The notes under the pieces: generated by a model | The model's database searches: none | What the model was told of the DNA's origin: nothing | What the model saw: the letters and a program-made list of their open reading frames with translations, nothing else | Position numbers and translations under genes: made by a program | Shown here: positions 1-8,493 of the stretch, in pieces | How positions within the stretch are numbered: position 1 is the first letter of the stretch | Layout: every line of letters begins with the position of its first letter | Source: CAYTSA01 sp964440345 | Lineage (GTDB): Bacteria; Desulfobacterota; Desulfovibrionia; Desulfovibrionales; Desulfovibrionaceae | Assembly (NCBI GenBank): GCA_964440345.1 | Contig: CAYTSA010000021.1 | Coordinates: forward strand, 1-47,403 | Direction: 5' to 3' | DNA length: 47,403 nt

Positions 1-681
1 TTTCTGGACGCCACGAATTTGGACCTGGTGCGGTTGGAGAAAGAGGAAAACGAATTGGCGGCCAGACTGAGCAAGGCGCTGACCCGGGTGAACGCCGCCC
101 GGCGCAGCGCCGGCGACCAGCTGACCCAAGCGCTGGAAGCTGAACTCCAGGAGCTGGGCTTTTCCAAGGACGTGCAGGTCATCTGTGAATTCACGCCCAA
201 AGAAGTGCATCCTGGTCTTTTCGAGGACCGGGCCTCCTTTTTGTGGGCGCCCAACCCCGGCCAGCCGCCGCAGCCTTTGGACAAGATTGCCTCTGGCGGC
301 GAGCTGTCAAGGTTTTTACTGGCCGTCATAGGGCTCATGGCCCAGGCAGAGCTGCCCACGCTCATCTTTGACGAGGTGGACGCCGGCGTAGGCGGCGAGA
401 CCTTGATAAAAGTGGGCCAAAAACTGCGCGATTTGTCCCGGCGCCAGCAGGTCATCTGCATCACCCACTGGCCGCAGCTGGCCGCTCTGGCTGACCGGCA
501 CTTTATGGTGCGCAAGGAAGTCGCTGGCGGCGAAACCACCACCTACTGCCAGCGGCTGGACGAGGCCGAGGTTTTCGCCGAGTTGTCGCGCATGGCCGGC
601 GGAGGCGAGCAGGGCAAGGCCATGGCCCGTGAACTGACTGGACACAGCGCCGGTAAAAGCTTGCTGACTAATCCTGAATAG
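1..681 (+). CDS. recN: DNA repair protein RecN, C-terminal part
   Basis: This is the C-terminal portion of the SMC-like ATPase RecN, which acts in double-strand-break repair in the cytoplasm. The frame is open to base 1, so the N-terminal Walker A head and most of the coiled coil lie outside the window. Visible are the end of the coiled coil (charged, Glu/Lys/Arg-rich), the ABC signature in SGGELSRFLLA (about codons at 295-325), the Walker B stretch LIFDEVDAGVGGE (364-400) and the H-loop region ICITHWPQLAALAD (450-495). In most RecN proteins the H-loop reads THLPQ/THQPQ, so THWPQ is a small variation. It ends about 120 bases before a zinc-ribbon gene on the same strand. Family assignment is secure; only the 5' truncation limits it. 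Confidence 0.97.
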   Translation, partial: FLDATNLDLVRLEKEENELAARLSKALTRVNAARRSAGDQLTQALEAELQELGFSKDVQVICEFTPKEVHPGLFEDRASFLWAPNPGQPPQPLDKIASGGELSRFLLAVIGLMAQAELPTLIFDEVDAGVGGETLIKVGQKLRDLSRRQQVICITHWPQLAALADRHFMVRKEVAGGETTTYCQRLDEAEVFAELSRMAGGGEQGKAMARELTGHSAGKSLLTNPE

Positions 682-799
682 CGCTGGAGCGCAGGCGGCA
701 TGGCTGGTTGGCTCGAGAATTGCTTGTTTTTCTGCAACCGTCAAATTCTGCATGCCAGGCAAGCGTCCGGCTGCGGGAAAAAACAGTCGGGGAGAGATA

Positions 800-1180
800 A
801 TGCAAGCCAAAGCCATGACATACGTTGCTGAAGGCGGCGAGGTGACCTGCCCGGAATGCGGACAAGTGCTGCGCGTGCCCGAGGGGCTGGGAGGCGTGAC
901 CATGGCCTGCCCTGAGTGCGGTCACGCATTTTTTTCCGCCTTTAAAGTGGGAAACACGGGCAAGGCCAACGGCAATGGACACGCGCGAATAAGCCCACGC
1001 GGCAATGCATCGCCCAAACATGCTGAAACGAAGGCGCAACAGGCACAACATCAGGATCAGGCGCAGCAGCCGGAGCGCCAAACGCAGCAGTCCGGTCAAT
1101 CCGGCGCCAGCTCCATTTCCCGCACTGTGTCCATCTCTGGCCCGCCTGCCGGGTACCGGCCGTTATCCTTTGTGGTGTAG
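800..1180 (+). CDS. zinc-ribbon protein with low-complexity tail
   Basis: A protein of 126 residues. The N-terminal 45 residues carry two CPECG knuckles (CPECGQVLRVP and CPECGHAFF), about 17 residues apart, as in the MJ0042-type zinc-ribbon family that binds one Zn by four cysteines. The rest is low complexity: Asn/Gly, then Gln-rich, then Ser-rich, with no recognisable domain. The ATG at 800 was chosen because GGGGAGAG lies just before it; an in-frame ATG at 752 has no such site and would add a basic extension. It follows recN by about 120 bases. Function unknown; a nucleic-acid or protein-binding adaptor is possible but not shown. Confidence 0.75.
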   Translation: MQAKAMTYVAEGGEVTCPECGQVLRVPEGLGGVTMACPECGHAFFSAFKVGNTGKANGNGHARISPRGNASPKHAETKAQQAQHQDQAQQPERQTQQSGQSGASSISRTVSISGPPAGYRPLSFVV

Positions 1181-1263
1181 GTTTTTGCTACGGCCTTGCG
1201 CCCGCCCGCGTCCAGCCTTGTCAAGAAAGCAATAGCCTCCCGGGCTGTTTTTCAGGTAGCGCC

Positions 1264-1284
1264 TTTTCGCGTTGAGACAACGCT
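1264..1284 (+). repeat. dispersed repeat R1, copy A (head part)
   Basis: Contains CGCGTTGAGACAACGCT, shared with the intergenic spaces at 9248, 9837 and 15218. Here the head is followed almost at once by GAAATGCT, resembling the repeat's tail, so this looks like an internally deleted copy. It lies in the 220-base gap between the zinc-ribbon gene and the nitroreductase gene. Confidence 0.6.
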
Positions 1285-1401
1285 GAAATGCTATAAAAGA
1301 AATCCCTGTCACATTTTTGTTGTGCACGCCAATTCCGTTGCGCCGTTTTCTGGAATCGTTTACCACAATAAGCGGACGCAAAAGGCGGACGGAGGATGCA
1401 C

Positions 1402-1998
1402 GTGTCGATGATAGATTTATTGGAGCAAACACGAAGCACCCGGCGTTTCAAACAAAAGGCCGCCGTGAGCACGGCTCTGCTGGAAGAGTTGATCGCAGGG
1501 GCGCGCTTGTCGGCGTCGGCCGGAAACCTGCAGCCCTTGCGCTATGTAGTCTGCAACGATGTTCGTAAGAACAAGGAAATATTTGCCACGCTGGGCTGGG
1601 CCGTCTATTTGGCACACTGGAAAGGGCCGGCTGAAGGCGAGCGGCCGGCGGCGTATATAGTGATCACAGTGGACGACGACGTAGCCGCGAACACAGACGT
1701 TGCGCACATAGACGTGGGCATTGCAGCGCAGTCCATGCTGTTGCTGGCCCGGGAAAAGGGGCTGGGCGGCTGCTTGCTGGGATCGTTTCACAAAGAGAAG
1801 CTGGAAGCCGCCGTGGGGGCGGGCGCTGTCTTGCCGGGCAATTGCCGGCCAGTGCTTGTGCTAGCCCTGGGCGAGCCTGCGGAAACCTGTGTGATCGAAA
1901 CCGTGGAACAGGGAGACGTGAAATACTGGCGGGACGAGGACGGCGTGCATCATACGCCCAAGCGCAGCCTGCAGGAACTGATACTAGCGCATTTTTAA
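1402..1998 (+). CDS. nitroreductase family protein
   Basis: A nitroreductase-fold flavoprotein of about 199 residues, expected to bind FMN and use NAD(P)H to reduce nitro, quinone or similar substrates; the physiological substrate cannot be told from sequence. Family marks are the N-terminal TRSTRRFK segment (FMN phosphate contact), SASAGNLQPLRYVV, the helix DVGIAAQSMLLLAREKGLGGCLLGSF, and VLALGEP near the C-terminus. GGAGG at 1391-1395 abuts an in-frame ATG at 1396, too close to be used; GTG at 1402 (spacing 6) fits best, and ATG at 1408 (spacing 12) is the alternative. It is followed by rsfS and gpmI on the same strand. Length is normal for the family. Confidence 0.9.
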   Translation: MSMIDLLEQTRSTRRFKQKAAVSTALLEELIAGARLSASAGNLQPLRYVVCNDVRKNKEIFATLGWAVYLAHWKGPAEGERPAAYIVITVDDDVAANTDVAHIDVGIAAQSMLLLAREKGLGGCLLGSFHKEKLEAAVGAGAVLPGNCRPVLVLALGEPAETCVIETVEQGDVKYWRDEDGVHHTPKRSLQELILAHF

Positions 1999-2028
1999 TG
2001 TTAAAATGCTTCAAAAACGTGGTAGCTT

Positions 2029-2433
2029 ATGGAAATTACACAAAAATACGCTGACATAGAAACAAACGACAAAGCCCAAAAAGTGGCCGGCTGGCTGGTC
2101 GATAAAAAAGCTGTAAATGTTGTGGCCCTGGACGTGAGCAAGGTCTGCGCCACAGTGGAGGCCGTGGTCATCGCCACAGCCCGGTCGCCCCGCCAGGCCA
2201 AGGCTCTGGCTGACCATCTGCGATCGGAGGCTAAGACCGCCAAGCTGGAGTTCATGGGCATGGAAGGCGAAAGCGCCGGCCAGTGGGTGCTGGTGGACTT
2301 GAACGACGTGGTGGCGCATATTTTTCTCAAGGATGTTCGGGAGTTTTTTAATCTGGAAGGGCTGTGGTCCAAGGCCGAGCCCGTATGTTTCCTGGCGGCG
2401 GACGACGACGCGTCTGAAGACGGCTGGGACTGA
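2029..2433 (+). CDS. rsfS: ribosome silencing factor RsfS (Iojap/YbeB)
   Basis: RsfS binds ribosomal protein uL14 on the large subunit and blocks joining of the 30S subunit, lowering translation in starvation. The 134-residue protein is of normal length. Family hallmarks are the opening helix (KYADIETNDKAQKVAGWLVDKKA), the strand VNVVALDVSKV, the A-R-S-x-R-Q-A-K-A-L-A-D-H-L helix, and the conserved WVLVDLNDVVAHIFLKDVREFFNLEGLW block. The acidic tail after it (DDDASEDGWD) is not part of the core fold. It lies 40 bases before gpmI and 30 bases after the nitroreductase, so the three may be co-transcribed. rsfS next to gpmI is an arrangement I recall from Desulfovibrio-like genomes. Confidence 0.93.
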   Translation: MEITQKYADIETNDKAQKVAGWLVDKKAVNVVALDVSKVCATVEAVVIATARSPRQAKALADHLRSEAKTAKLEFMGMEGESAGQWVLVDLNDVVAHIFLKDVREFFNLEGLWSKAEPVCFLAADDDASEDGWD

Positions 2434-2472
2434 AAACTGCACGATGCACAGGCATTCCAAGGAGTTATTGCC

Positions 2473-4011
2473 ATGGCTTATACGCCAACGCTTCTGCTGA
2501 TTCTGGACGGCTGGGGACACGCCTCCGCCGGTCCAGGCAACGGGGTTGCCCTTGCTGGCACGCCGCATCTGGACCGGCTTTGCCAGAACTATCCGACCGG
2601 CTCCTTGCTCTGTTCTGGACGGGCCGTGGGCTTGCCCGACGGGTTTATGGGCAACTCTGAAGTAGGCCACATGAATATCGGCGCTGGCCGGGTCATTTAT
2701 CAGGATATGACGCGCATAGACCTGGCAGTGGAGGATGGCTCTTTGATGCAGAACCAAGCCTTGACAGACCTGGCGGCCAGGATTCACGAACGAGGCGGCC
2801 GGTTGCATTACATGGGCCTGGTGTCCGACGGCGGGGTGCACAGCCATGTGCGGCACTTGTACGCACTTTTGGAATTCGCCAAGCAGCAGGGGCTGGAAGT
2901 GTTTCTGCACGCTTTCATGGACGGCCGGGACACTTCGCCCACCAGCGGCGCCGGCTATTTACGGCAGGTGCAGGAGCAGATGCAGGCCATAGGCGTAGGG
3001 CGCATAGCCACCGTAATCGGCCGCTACTGGGCCATGGACCGGGACAAGCACTGGGAGCGCAACGCCGAAGCTTACGCCGCCTTGGTTCAGGGAAAGGGAA
3101 TAAAGGTGGACGATCCCGTGGCGGCGGTGGAGCAAGCTTACGCCCAGGACGAAACAGATGAATTTATCAAGCCCCGAGTGGTCACGGATGCAGACGGCAG
3201 CCCTGTGGCCAGCATACAAGACGGGGACGGCGTCTTTTTCTTCAACTTCCGGGCGGACCGGGCCCGGCAGATAAGCCGCAGCCTTTTTGCACAGGATTTC
3301 ACTGAGTTCGAGCGCGAAACAGTTCCGGACCTGGCCGGTTTTGCCACCATGACGGTGTATGAGTCCACCTTTGGCTTGCCTGCCGCCTTTCCTCCGGAAC
3401 GCTACGAAGACACTCTGGGCGAGGTGCTGGCCAGGCAGGGCTTGCAACAGCTGCGCATTGCCGAGACTGAAAAGTACGCCCACGTGACCTACTTTTTCAA
3501 CTGTGGCCGGGAAGAGCCTTTTGAAGGCGAGGACCGGGTGATGGTTCCTTCGCCCCGCGACGTGGACACCTATGACGCCAAGCCCCAGATGAGCGCTGAA
3601 GAAGTGACCAGCAAATTGCTGGATGAATGGCAAAAAGGGAGGGCGCTCTATGTGTGCAACTTGGCCAACCTGGACATGGTGGGCCACACTGGTGTAATCC
3701 CGGCCGTGGAAAAAGCCGTGCGCACTGTGGATGATTGCGTGGGCCGCATAGTGGAGGCTGTTCTTGCCTCTGGCGGCCGGGCCCTGGTGACTGCGGACCA
3801 CGGTAACGCTGAGGAAATGCTGGACGCTGACGGCAACGTGGTGACGTCTCATTCCAAGAATCCGGTCCCGTTTGTGCTGGTTGATGATGCGAATAAGGAC
3901 GCAAAGCTTCGCGAGACCGGCAAGCTGGGCGATTTGGCTCCCACCATACTGGACCTGTGGGGCGAGCCGCAGCCAGAGGCCATGACTGGCGAGTCGTTGA
4001 TTGTAAAATAA
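2473..4011 (+). CDS. gpmI: 2,3-bisphosphoglycerate-independent phosphoglycerate mutase
   Basis: Interconverts 3-phosphoglycerate and 2-phosphoglycerate in glycolysis/gluconeogenesis in the cytoplasm, using two metal ions (usually Mn) and a phosphoserine intermediate rather than 2,3-BPG. At 512 residues it has the usual length. Motifs: N-terminal metal site LLILDGWG (residues 8-15), the catalytic serine at residue 62 in MGNSEVGHMNIGAGR, HAFMDGRDTSP, the arginine-rich NFRADRARQ, and the C-terminal metal sites NLANLDMVGHTG and TADHGNAEEM. AAGGAG precedes the ATG at a good spacing. No sign of damage. Confidence 0.98.
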   Translation: MAYTPTLLLILDGWGHASAGPGNGVALAGTPHLDRLCQNYPTGSLLCSGRAVGLPDGFMGNSEVGHMNIGAGRVIYQDMTRIDLAVEDGSLMQNQALTDLAARIHERGGRLHYMGLVSDGGVHSHVRHLYALLEFAKQQGLEVFLHAFMDGRDTSPTSGAGYLRQVQEQMQAIGVGRIATVIGRYWAMDRDKHWERNAEAYAALVQGKGIKVDDPVAAVEQAYAQDETDEFIKPRVVTDADGSPVASIQDGDGVFFFNFRADRARQISRSLFAQDFTEFERETVPDLAGFATMTVYESTFGLPAAFPPERYEDTLGEVLARQGLQQLRIAETEKYAHVTYFFNCGREEPFEGEDRVMVPSPRDVDTYDAKPQMSAEEVTSKLLDEWQKGRALYVCNLANLDMVGHTGVIPAVEKAVRTVDDCVGRIVEAVLASGGRALVTADHGNAEEMLDADGNVVTSHSKNPVPFVLVDDANKDAKLRETGKLGDLAPTILDLWGEPQPEAMTGESLIVK

Positions 4012-4043
4012 GCAGTGTCATAGAGATATTGCAGGAGAAAAAA

Positions 4044-4286
4044 GTGCAGGAACGCCGCAAGCCTTTGACCCCGGTCAAGCCCGAGGGTATGGAAGTAATT
4101 TTTTTGTACCCGTGTCCGTTTTGCAAGCGAAACTCGCCGCTTGTCAGCCCTAGCCAGCCCACCATGGCCGGCTGCGAGCATTGTGGCGGCCGGTTTCCCA
4201 TCGTGCCTGTGGACGAGCGGTCAATAAAGTTTTTCAAGCTGATGCTGGCTGACGGGAAGGCGGCTGTAGACCCCGACTTCGTCTAG
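4044..4286 (+). CDS. small zinc-ribbon protein
   Basis: An 80-residue protein with two Cys pairs, CPFC (near residue 25) and CEHC (near residue 47), consistent with one structural Zn. The remainder is unremarkable and I do not recognise a named family. I chose GTG at 4044 because AGGAGA sits 5-6 bases upstream; the open frame extends back into gpmI but has no better start after gpmI ends at 4011. The 32-base gap suggests co-transcription with gpmI. A hairpin at 4351-4396 would end the transcript. Confidence 0.7.
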   Translation: MQERRKPLTPVKPEGMEVIFLYPCPFCKRNSPLVSPSQPTMAGCEHCGGRFPIVPVDERSIKFFKLMLADGKAAVDPDFV

Positions 4287-4289
4287 GTC

Positions 4290-4420
4290 CTGTCTCTAAA
4301 TACCTGTCTGCTGCGTTTGGTTATACCTGCACCATGTTGCGTTTTCAGCAAAAAATGGCTTTTGACGTAGCACTGCTACGCCTGCAAGCCATTTTTCGCT
4401 TCAGCCTTGCCTGCTGCCTT
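4290..4420 (+). repeat. dispersed repeat R2, copy 1
   Basis: About 130 bases resembling 26976-27107: both have CTGTCT, TGTCTGCTGCG, CGTTTTCAGCAAAAAA, TTTTGACG, CGCCTGCA, CATTTTT and GCTTCAGCC in the same order and spacing. By eye roughly three quarters of positions agree. Copy 1 holds a well-formed hairpin that is only partly kept in copy 2. Confidence 0.65.
4351..4396. terminator. probable bidirectional terminator hairpin
   Basis: AAAAATGGCTT (4351-4361) pairs perfectly with AAGCCATTTTT (4386-4396); inside, CGTAG and CTACG form a second stem. The A/T ends give a U tract on either strand. It sits between the convergent ends of the zinc-ribbon gene (4286) and dsbD (4551), where a shared terminator is expected. 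It is part of repeat R2. Confidence 0.6.
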
Positions 4421-4550
4421 GAATTTTTTTTGCGCCTTGCCCCCGTGTTATATTGAACAGGCCGCACAATAATTCACTTTCGCAACACTCAGCTGGCAGA
4501 TAGTCCATAATGCGCCATCTGCTGCGTTGCTTTGCTGCAAAAAGCCGAGT

Positions 4551-6398
4551 CTATTCAAATGCTTCGTGTAGCAGCGCGTCCATCTGGCTTTCGGTAAAAA
4601 GGTCCCGCAGCACCAGGGGTTGGTTTGCGGCTTCGCCAGGCGGAAAGACAGCCACCACCGGGATGGAGCTGGAGCCGAGCCGTTGCAACAGCAACTGGGC
4701 CATTGGCGAGGGTTCGGTCAGGTCTGCCTGGATAAACCGCAGGTTGTAGCCGTCTCGCCATCTGTCGCGGTTGTCCGCGTGCAGAGCCGTGGCTTCCAAC
4801 ACCTTGCAGTTGGGGCACCAGTCTGCGGTGAAGTCCACCATCAGCGGCTCCTTGCCGAGCAGTTTCAGAAACGCTTCATGTTCGAAGGGCTCCCACTGGG
4901 GGCCAGGGGCCTGGGGCCAAAAGAGCGCGCCCGCTGTGAGCAGCACCAGCAGCAAGGCGGCCAGCCGCACTGACCAGCGTCGGGCCGTAGAGTGGGAAAG
5001 GCTGGTCCAGCCGCCCCACATCCAGGCGGCAAAGCCCGTGACCAGCAAGAGAATGAGCGTCTCTACGGTCGTGGCTTCCGGAAGGATGGTGATCAGGTAT
5101 ACGCACACAGCCATGAGGAAAAAGCCTGCGGCCCGTTCCAGATAGAGCGTCCAGCCGCCGGGCTTGGGAAAGAACCTTACCAGGCCGGGGTTTGCGGCCA
5201 TGGCCAGATAAGGCGAAGCCATGCCCAGGCCGATTGCGGCAAAAACCATGGCAATGACCGCAGTGGGCTGTTGCAGGGTCCAGCCCAGCACGCCGCCCAG
5301 GAAAGGTCCGCTGCAGGGCGTGGCCAGCAGCGTGGCCAACATTCCCGTGAACAGGGCCTGGGTCTTGCTGCTCTTGCCTGCGCTTGCTCCGCCAGGGGTT
5401 TTCAAGTCTATGACCGGCAAATCAAAGACGCCGAAAAGGCTCAATCCCAGGGCAAAGAGCAGCACCGTGACCGACAGCAGCACCCAGGGCTGCTGGAAGA
5501 GCCCGCCCCAGGCCATGCCGGCCAAACCCAACACCGCGCTAAGCAGCAGGAAAAAGAGCAGCACGCCAAGGGCGAAGAAAAAGTTGTGCTCCCGGAACAC
5601 GGCCCGCTGGGAGGCTTTGTTCTTCACCGAGGCCGCAGCCACCAGTCCGGAGAGCTTCAGGCTGACCACGGGAAGGACGCAGGGCATGAAATTGAGAATA
5701 AAGCCGGCCAGCAGGGCAAAAAGCAGGGCTTTGCCCAGTGTAGCGACCTCTAGCCCGGGCTGGAAATAGCGGGGCTGCAACTCCGGATAGTCTGCCCCGG
5801 CGGGCGCAGGCTCTGGCGCAGCAGCGCTTTGTATATCAGGCGGCGGGGGCGCCTGGACTGCAGCCTGGTCCAGAAGCGTCAACCAGTCCGCGGCGGCGGG
5901 CAGGGGCTGCACGTTGTCCAGCGTCCAGGCCTGGGATATCTCGTAATCCACGGGCCGGCAGCTTACGTCTGAGCAGGCCAGCATAGTGGCTGAGCCGGTT
6001 AACTGCAGGGCTTGCGGGAGCGGCGAGCCGGCTGCGCCCAGCAGCACAAAAACAGGCGTTGCGCCAGAATAGGTCTCCACCATCACTGACGGGTCGAAGG
6101 CGTCCGGCTTAAGCGTTGTTTCCGGGTAAACCATCTCCACCGGCGTCTCGGGCAAGGGCTGCACAGCCAGCTGCGTGGGAAAGCCGGCTGGTCCTTGCGC
6201 AGGGCCGTAAATGTAAAAGCCTTCAGCCACGTCAATCCAGAATACTCCCAGCAGGGCGTCAGGCTGGCGGGATTTGTACAGCTCCCAGCGGAACGAGACA
6301 GGGGAGTCTGCAGCGGCCGCATGGTCGTCAACCATGCAGGATGCAAGGAATATAAACACAAGCGCTATGGCGAAACGTCGGGTCGTTCTGTGCTTCAT
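4551..6398 (-). CDS. dsbD: thiol:disulfide interchange protein DsbD
   Basis: DsbD carries electrons from cytoplasmic thioredoxin across the inner membrane to periplasmic partners such as DsbC or cytochrome c maturation factors. All three modules are present in 615 residues. An N-terminal periplasmic domain (about 30-200) has a Cys pair in ACSDVSCRPV; the central eight-helix membrane domain (about 220-480) has its redox cysteines in NFMPCVLPVVSLKL and LLATPCSGPFLGG; the C-terminal thioredoxin-like domain has the CxxC in DFTADWCPNCKVLE. The signal sequence ends in LASC, which fits a lipobox, so the periplasmic domain may be lipid-anchored. Single gene, convergent with gpmI's group. Confidence 0.95.
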   Translation of the reverse strand: MKHRTTRRFAIALVFIFLASCMVDDHAAAADSPVSFRWELYKSRQPDALLGVFWIDVAEGFYIYGPAQGPAGFPTQLAVQPLPETPVEMVYPETTLKPDAFDPSVMVETYSGATPVFVLLGAAGSPLPQALQLTGSATMLACSDVSCRPVDYEISQAWTLDNVQPLPAAADWLTLLDQAAVQAPPPPDIQSAAAPEPAPAGADYPELQPRYFQPGLEVATLGKALLFALLAGFILNFMPCVLPVVSLKLSGLVAAASVKNKASQRAVFREHNFFFALGVLLFFLLLSAVLGLAGMAWGGLFQQPWVLLSVTVLLFALGLSLFGVFDLPVIDLKTPGGASAGKSSKTQALFTGMLATLLATPCSGPFLGGVLGWTLQQPTAVIAMVFAAIGLGMASPYLAMAANPGLVRFFPKPGGWTLYLERAAGFFLMAVCVYLITILPEATTVETLILLLVTGFAAWMWGGWTSLSHSTARRWSVRLAALLLVLLTAGALFWPQAPGPQWEPFEHEAFLKLLGKEPLMVDFTADWCPNCKVLEATALHADNRDRWRDGYNLRFIQADLTEPSPMAQLLLQRLGSSSIPVVAVFPPGEAANQPLVLRDLFTESQMDALLHEAFE

Positions 6399-6422
6399 GG
6401 GGTATCGTTTTGGGAGAAAGTG

Positions 6423-6827
6423 TTACATATTGTCATCATCGCGGACCCACATATGGAAAGCAGTCAAATGCACTGTGTCTGGTTTGGGCCGCCGCTTTTC
6501 GCCAATGGGGTCGTACTGAAAAACCATTTTGGGCCGCAGGATGCATTGCTTTGCGTCAATGCAGCGGAAAAAATCCGGTTCCTTGCCTGGCAGCGGCTCC
6601 AGTTCGGCCACGAGCACGCCGTCCACCAGGCCCAAGCCGGTGACCTTCCCGCATACCCTTGCCGAGTCGAGCTTTAGAGCGTCAGCGGGGTCTGCTTCCA
6701 GGTCCAGGCCGCCGTGTTCCTCAACGTGTTGACTCACCAGCTCAAGCAGTTTGTTGCAGACTTGCGGGGTGTAGATGATGCAATCCACCACCTGGCCGCA
6801 TTCCGCTACGGGAAAAACATAGCTCAT
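6423..6827 (-). CDS. hypothetical protein, 134 residues
   Basis: I do not recognise this protein. It has no signal peptide and no membrane segment, and is acidic, with five Cys spread through the chain (C10, C16, C24, then AKQC and FFRC near the C-terminal third), without an obvious metal motif. The reading frame is long, uses codons like its neighbours and lies cleanly between genes, which supports it as real. Upstream of dsbD on the same strand with a 24-base gap, so the two may be co-transcribed. No clear ribosome binding site precedes the ATG at 6827. Confidence 0.6.
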   Translation of the reverse strand: MSYVFPVAECGQVVDCIIYTPQVCNKLLELVSQHVEEHGGLDLEADPADALKLDSARVCGKVTGLGLVDGVLVAELEPLPGKEPDFFRCIDAKQCILRPKMVFQYDPIGEKRRPKPDTVHLTAFHMWVRDDDNM

Positions 6828-6870
6828 GCAAGGAGTATGAATCGTAGAGTGAGTTTTGACAAGCGCTTGA

Positions 6871-6911
6871 TTGAAAGAATGCTTAGTTGAAAGAATGCTT
6901 AGTCGAAAGAA
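6871..6911. repeat. 16-base tandem repeat
   Basis: TTGAAAGAATGCTTAG occurs twice head to tail (6871-6886, 6887-6902), followed by a partial third unit TCGAAAGAA (6903-6911). It lies between two minus-strand genes, just after the terminator at 6908-6940 in the direction of transcription. Confidence 0.85.
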
Positions 6912-6940
6912 AAAACCCGGCCCCCTGCAAAGGCCGGGTT
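6908..6940 (-). terminator. rho-independent terminator
   Basis: AACCCGGCC (6914-6922) pairs with GGCCGGGTT (6932-6940) around a 9-base loop. Read on the minus strand the stem is followed by TTTT-C-TTT. It lies 26 bases past the stop of the gene ending at 6966, so it ends that transcript. Confidence 0.85.
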
Positions 6941-6965
6941 ATGGAGTAAACAATGGCTTATAACT

Positions 6966-7406
6966 TTACTGGGCCTGCAGGCTTTGCTGCACGTCGTTGA
7001 GAATGGTGGTGATCTGCAACAGCTTGTCACGCTGGGCCGGAGTCTCAATGCGGTCGGCCAGGGCTTGGGAGCGGCTGGAGAGTTCGTTGACTGAATCCAA
7101 GAGCACCTGACGGCGAACTGTTTCAGGCAAGTTCTTCAGTTCTTCAAGCGTCTGGCTCTGGGCGGCGACGTTTTGCTCTACGCCGGCTACCCTGCCGCGC
7201 AACGCTTCCGTGGCGGACGCAAGGTTGCTGGTTTTTTGTTCTATCATTTTGGGCATATTAAAGTAGATGAGGCCGGTGACGAACAGCGCCACCAAGGCCA
7301 GCACCACGGCCACGCTGGACGTATTGCGAGCAGTGCGCACAAAGCTCAGGTCCAGGGGCGGATCGGTAGGCGCGGCGGTTGTTTGTTGTGCTGCGTGTTC
7401 TGCCAT
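6966..7406 (-). CDS. single-pass membrane protein with coiled coil
   Basis: A 146-residue protein with a Pro/Thr-rich N-terminus, one membrane helix at about residues 32-50 (VAVVLALVALFVTGLIYF) and a helical, heptad-like tail rich in Leu, Glu, Gln and Arg. The arrangement suggests a short cytoplasmic end and a periplasmic coiled coil, or the reverse. No enzymatic motif is seen and I cannot name a family. GGAG lies before the ATG at 7406. It is followed by its own terminator, so it is a single-gene unit. Confidence 0.7.
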   Translation of the reverse strand: MAEHAAQQTTAAPTDPPLDLSFVRTARNTSSVAVVLALVALFVTGLIYFNMPKMIEQKTSNLASATEALRGRVAGVEQNVAAQSQTLEELKNLPETVRRQVLLDSVNELSSRSQALADRIETPAQRDKLLQITTILNDVQQSLQAQ

Positions 7407-7496
7407 GGGTTTCTCCGCTGGTTAAGGGTTACGGGGTCTGTTGGCGAATTCATACTATGGTCTTGTGGTCAATTCATGTCAATATTGCGCTGAAAA

Positions 7497-8471
7497 TCAG
7501 GCAGGCGAATATTCCGTTTTTTGGGCGCCGTAAAAGGCTGCTCCCCACAATCCGCTTTGTTCATTGGCGTTCAGACTGACGGGAATGGCCGCCAGCATCC
7601 CGCTGTAGGACGGGGAAAAAGAAAACTCCCGGGTAAAAGCCGGGTGCGTCACAAGGAACGGGTTCTTGGCGGCCACGCCGCCGCTGATCACCATGCCGCC
7701 AGTTGCCACCACGTTCAGCGCGTAGTTGCGGCACGCCCGGCCGTAAAAGCGGGCAAACCACTCTGTGGTTGGCGACTGCGGGCCGATGGCTGCAGAAACC
7801 TCTTCCGGGGAAAGATCGTCGCCGGTGAGAAACCAGTGGACTATGCGCAAACCCAAGCCAGAAACCACCAGGTCGCCATAGGCAAAGGGCTTGTCTGTGA
7901 CGGCCAGAAGAAAACGCTGGTAGTCCAGCTCATCAGCTCCGTAGAAGCCGAATACGGCGTGGCCGGCTTCTGAAGGAACAGCAGTGAAGCCGCCGTCGTC
8001 AGGAACCAGGGCGCAGTGGCCCAGGCCGGTGCCGGCGCCAATGACCGCTTCAACGCCGCCGGTCATGGGAGCGCCTGATTGGATGATCTGGGCTTCCTGC
8101 ATCGCCTCAGTGCGCATGGCGTAGGCCTGGGCGGCAAAATCGTTGATCAGGTAGAAGCGCTCTCCGCGGTATTTCTGGCGAATCAGCTCCAGATCGATGG
8201 GCCAGTCGATGTTTGCCAGCTCCGCGCGGGTGCACTGTTCCACCGGGCCTGGCACGGCAAAGACCGCTGCAGAGCATTCGCCGGGATTCAGGCCGAAGTC
8301 CGCCTGCTCCAACAGTTCCAGCAGTTCAGGAAAGGACTGTGCTTCATGAGATTGCAGCCAGATGATTTCGTCCAGGGTCATCTTGCCCCCGTCTGACAGG
8401 CTGAATGCGGCAAACCGGCTGTTGGTGCCGCCTATGTCGGCGGCAAGTATCCTTCGATTGTTTTGCGTCAT
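7497..8471 (-). CDS. glk: glucokinase
   Basis: Phosphorylates glucose to glucose-6-phosphate with ATP in the cytoplasm. At 324 residues this matches the bacterial Glk family (not ROK, whose zinc motif is absent). Motifs: the N-terminal phosphate loop LAADIGGTNSRFAAF, the catalytic Asp in LINDFAAQAYAM, the adenosine region VIGAGTGLGHCALV, EAGHAVFGF, and GGMVISGGVAAKN near the C-terminus. ATG at 8471 was preferred because homology begins right after it; the open frame extends to 8522 but only with a Cys/Arg-rich run overlapping the upstream gene. It starts 22 bases after the PDZ gene ends, so the two probably form an operon. Confidence 0.9.
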   Translation of the reverse strand: MTQNNRRILAADIGGTNSRFAAFSLSDGGKMTLDEIIWLQSHEAQSFPELLELLEQADFGLNPGECSAAVFAVPGPVEQCTRAELANIDWPIDLELIRQKYRGERFYLINDFAAQAYAMRTEAMQEAQIIQSGAPMTGGVEAVIGAGTGLGHCALVPDDGGFTAVPSEAGHAVFGFYGADELDYQRFLLAVTDKPFAYGDLVVSGLGLRIVHWFLTGDDLSPEEVSAAIGPQSPTTEWFARFYGRACRNYALNVVATGGMVISGGVAAKNPFLVTHPAFTREFSFSPSYSGMLAAIPVSLNANEQSGLWGAAFYGAQKTEYSPA

Positions 8472-8493
8472 GGCGTTCTCGCAAAGCAGCGGC

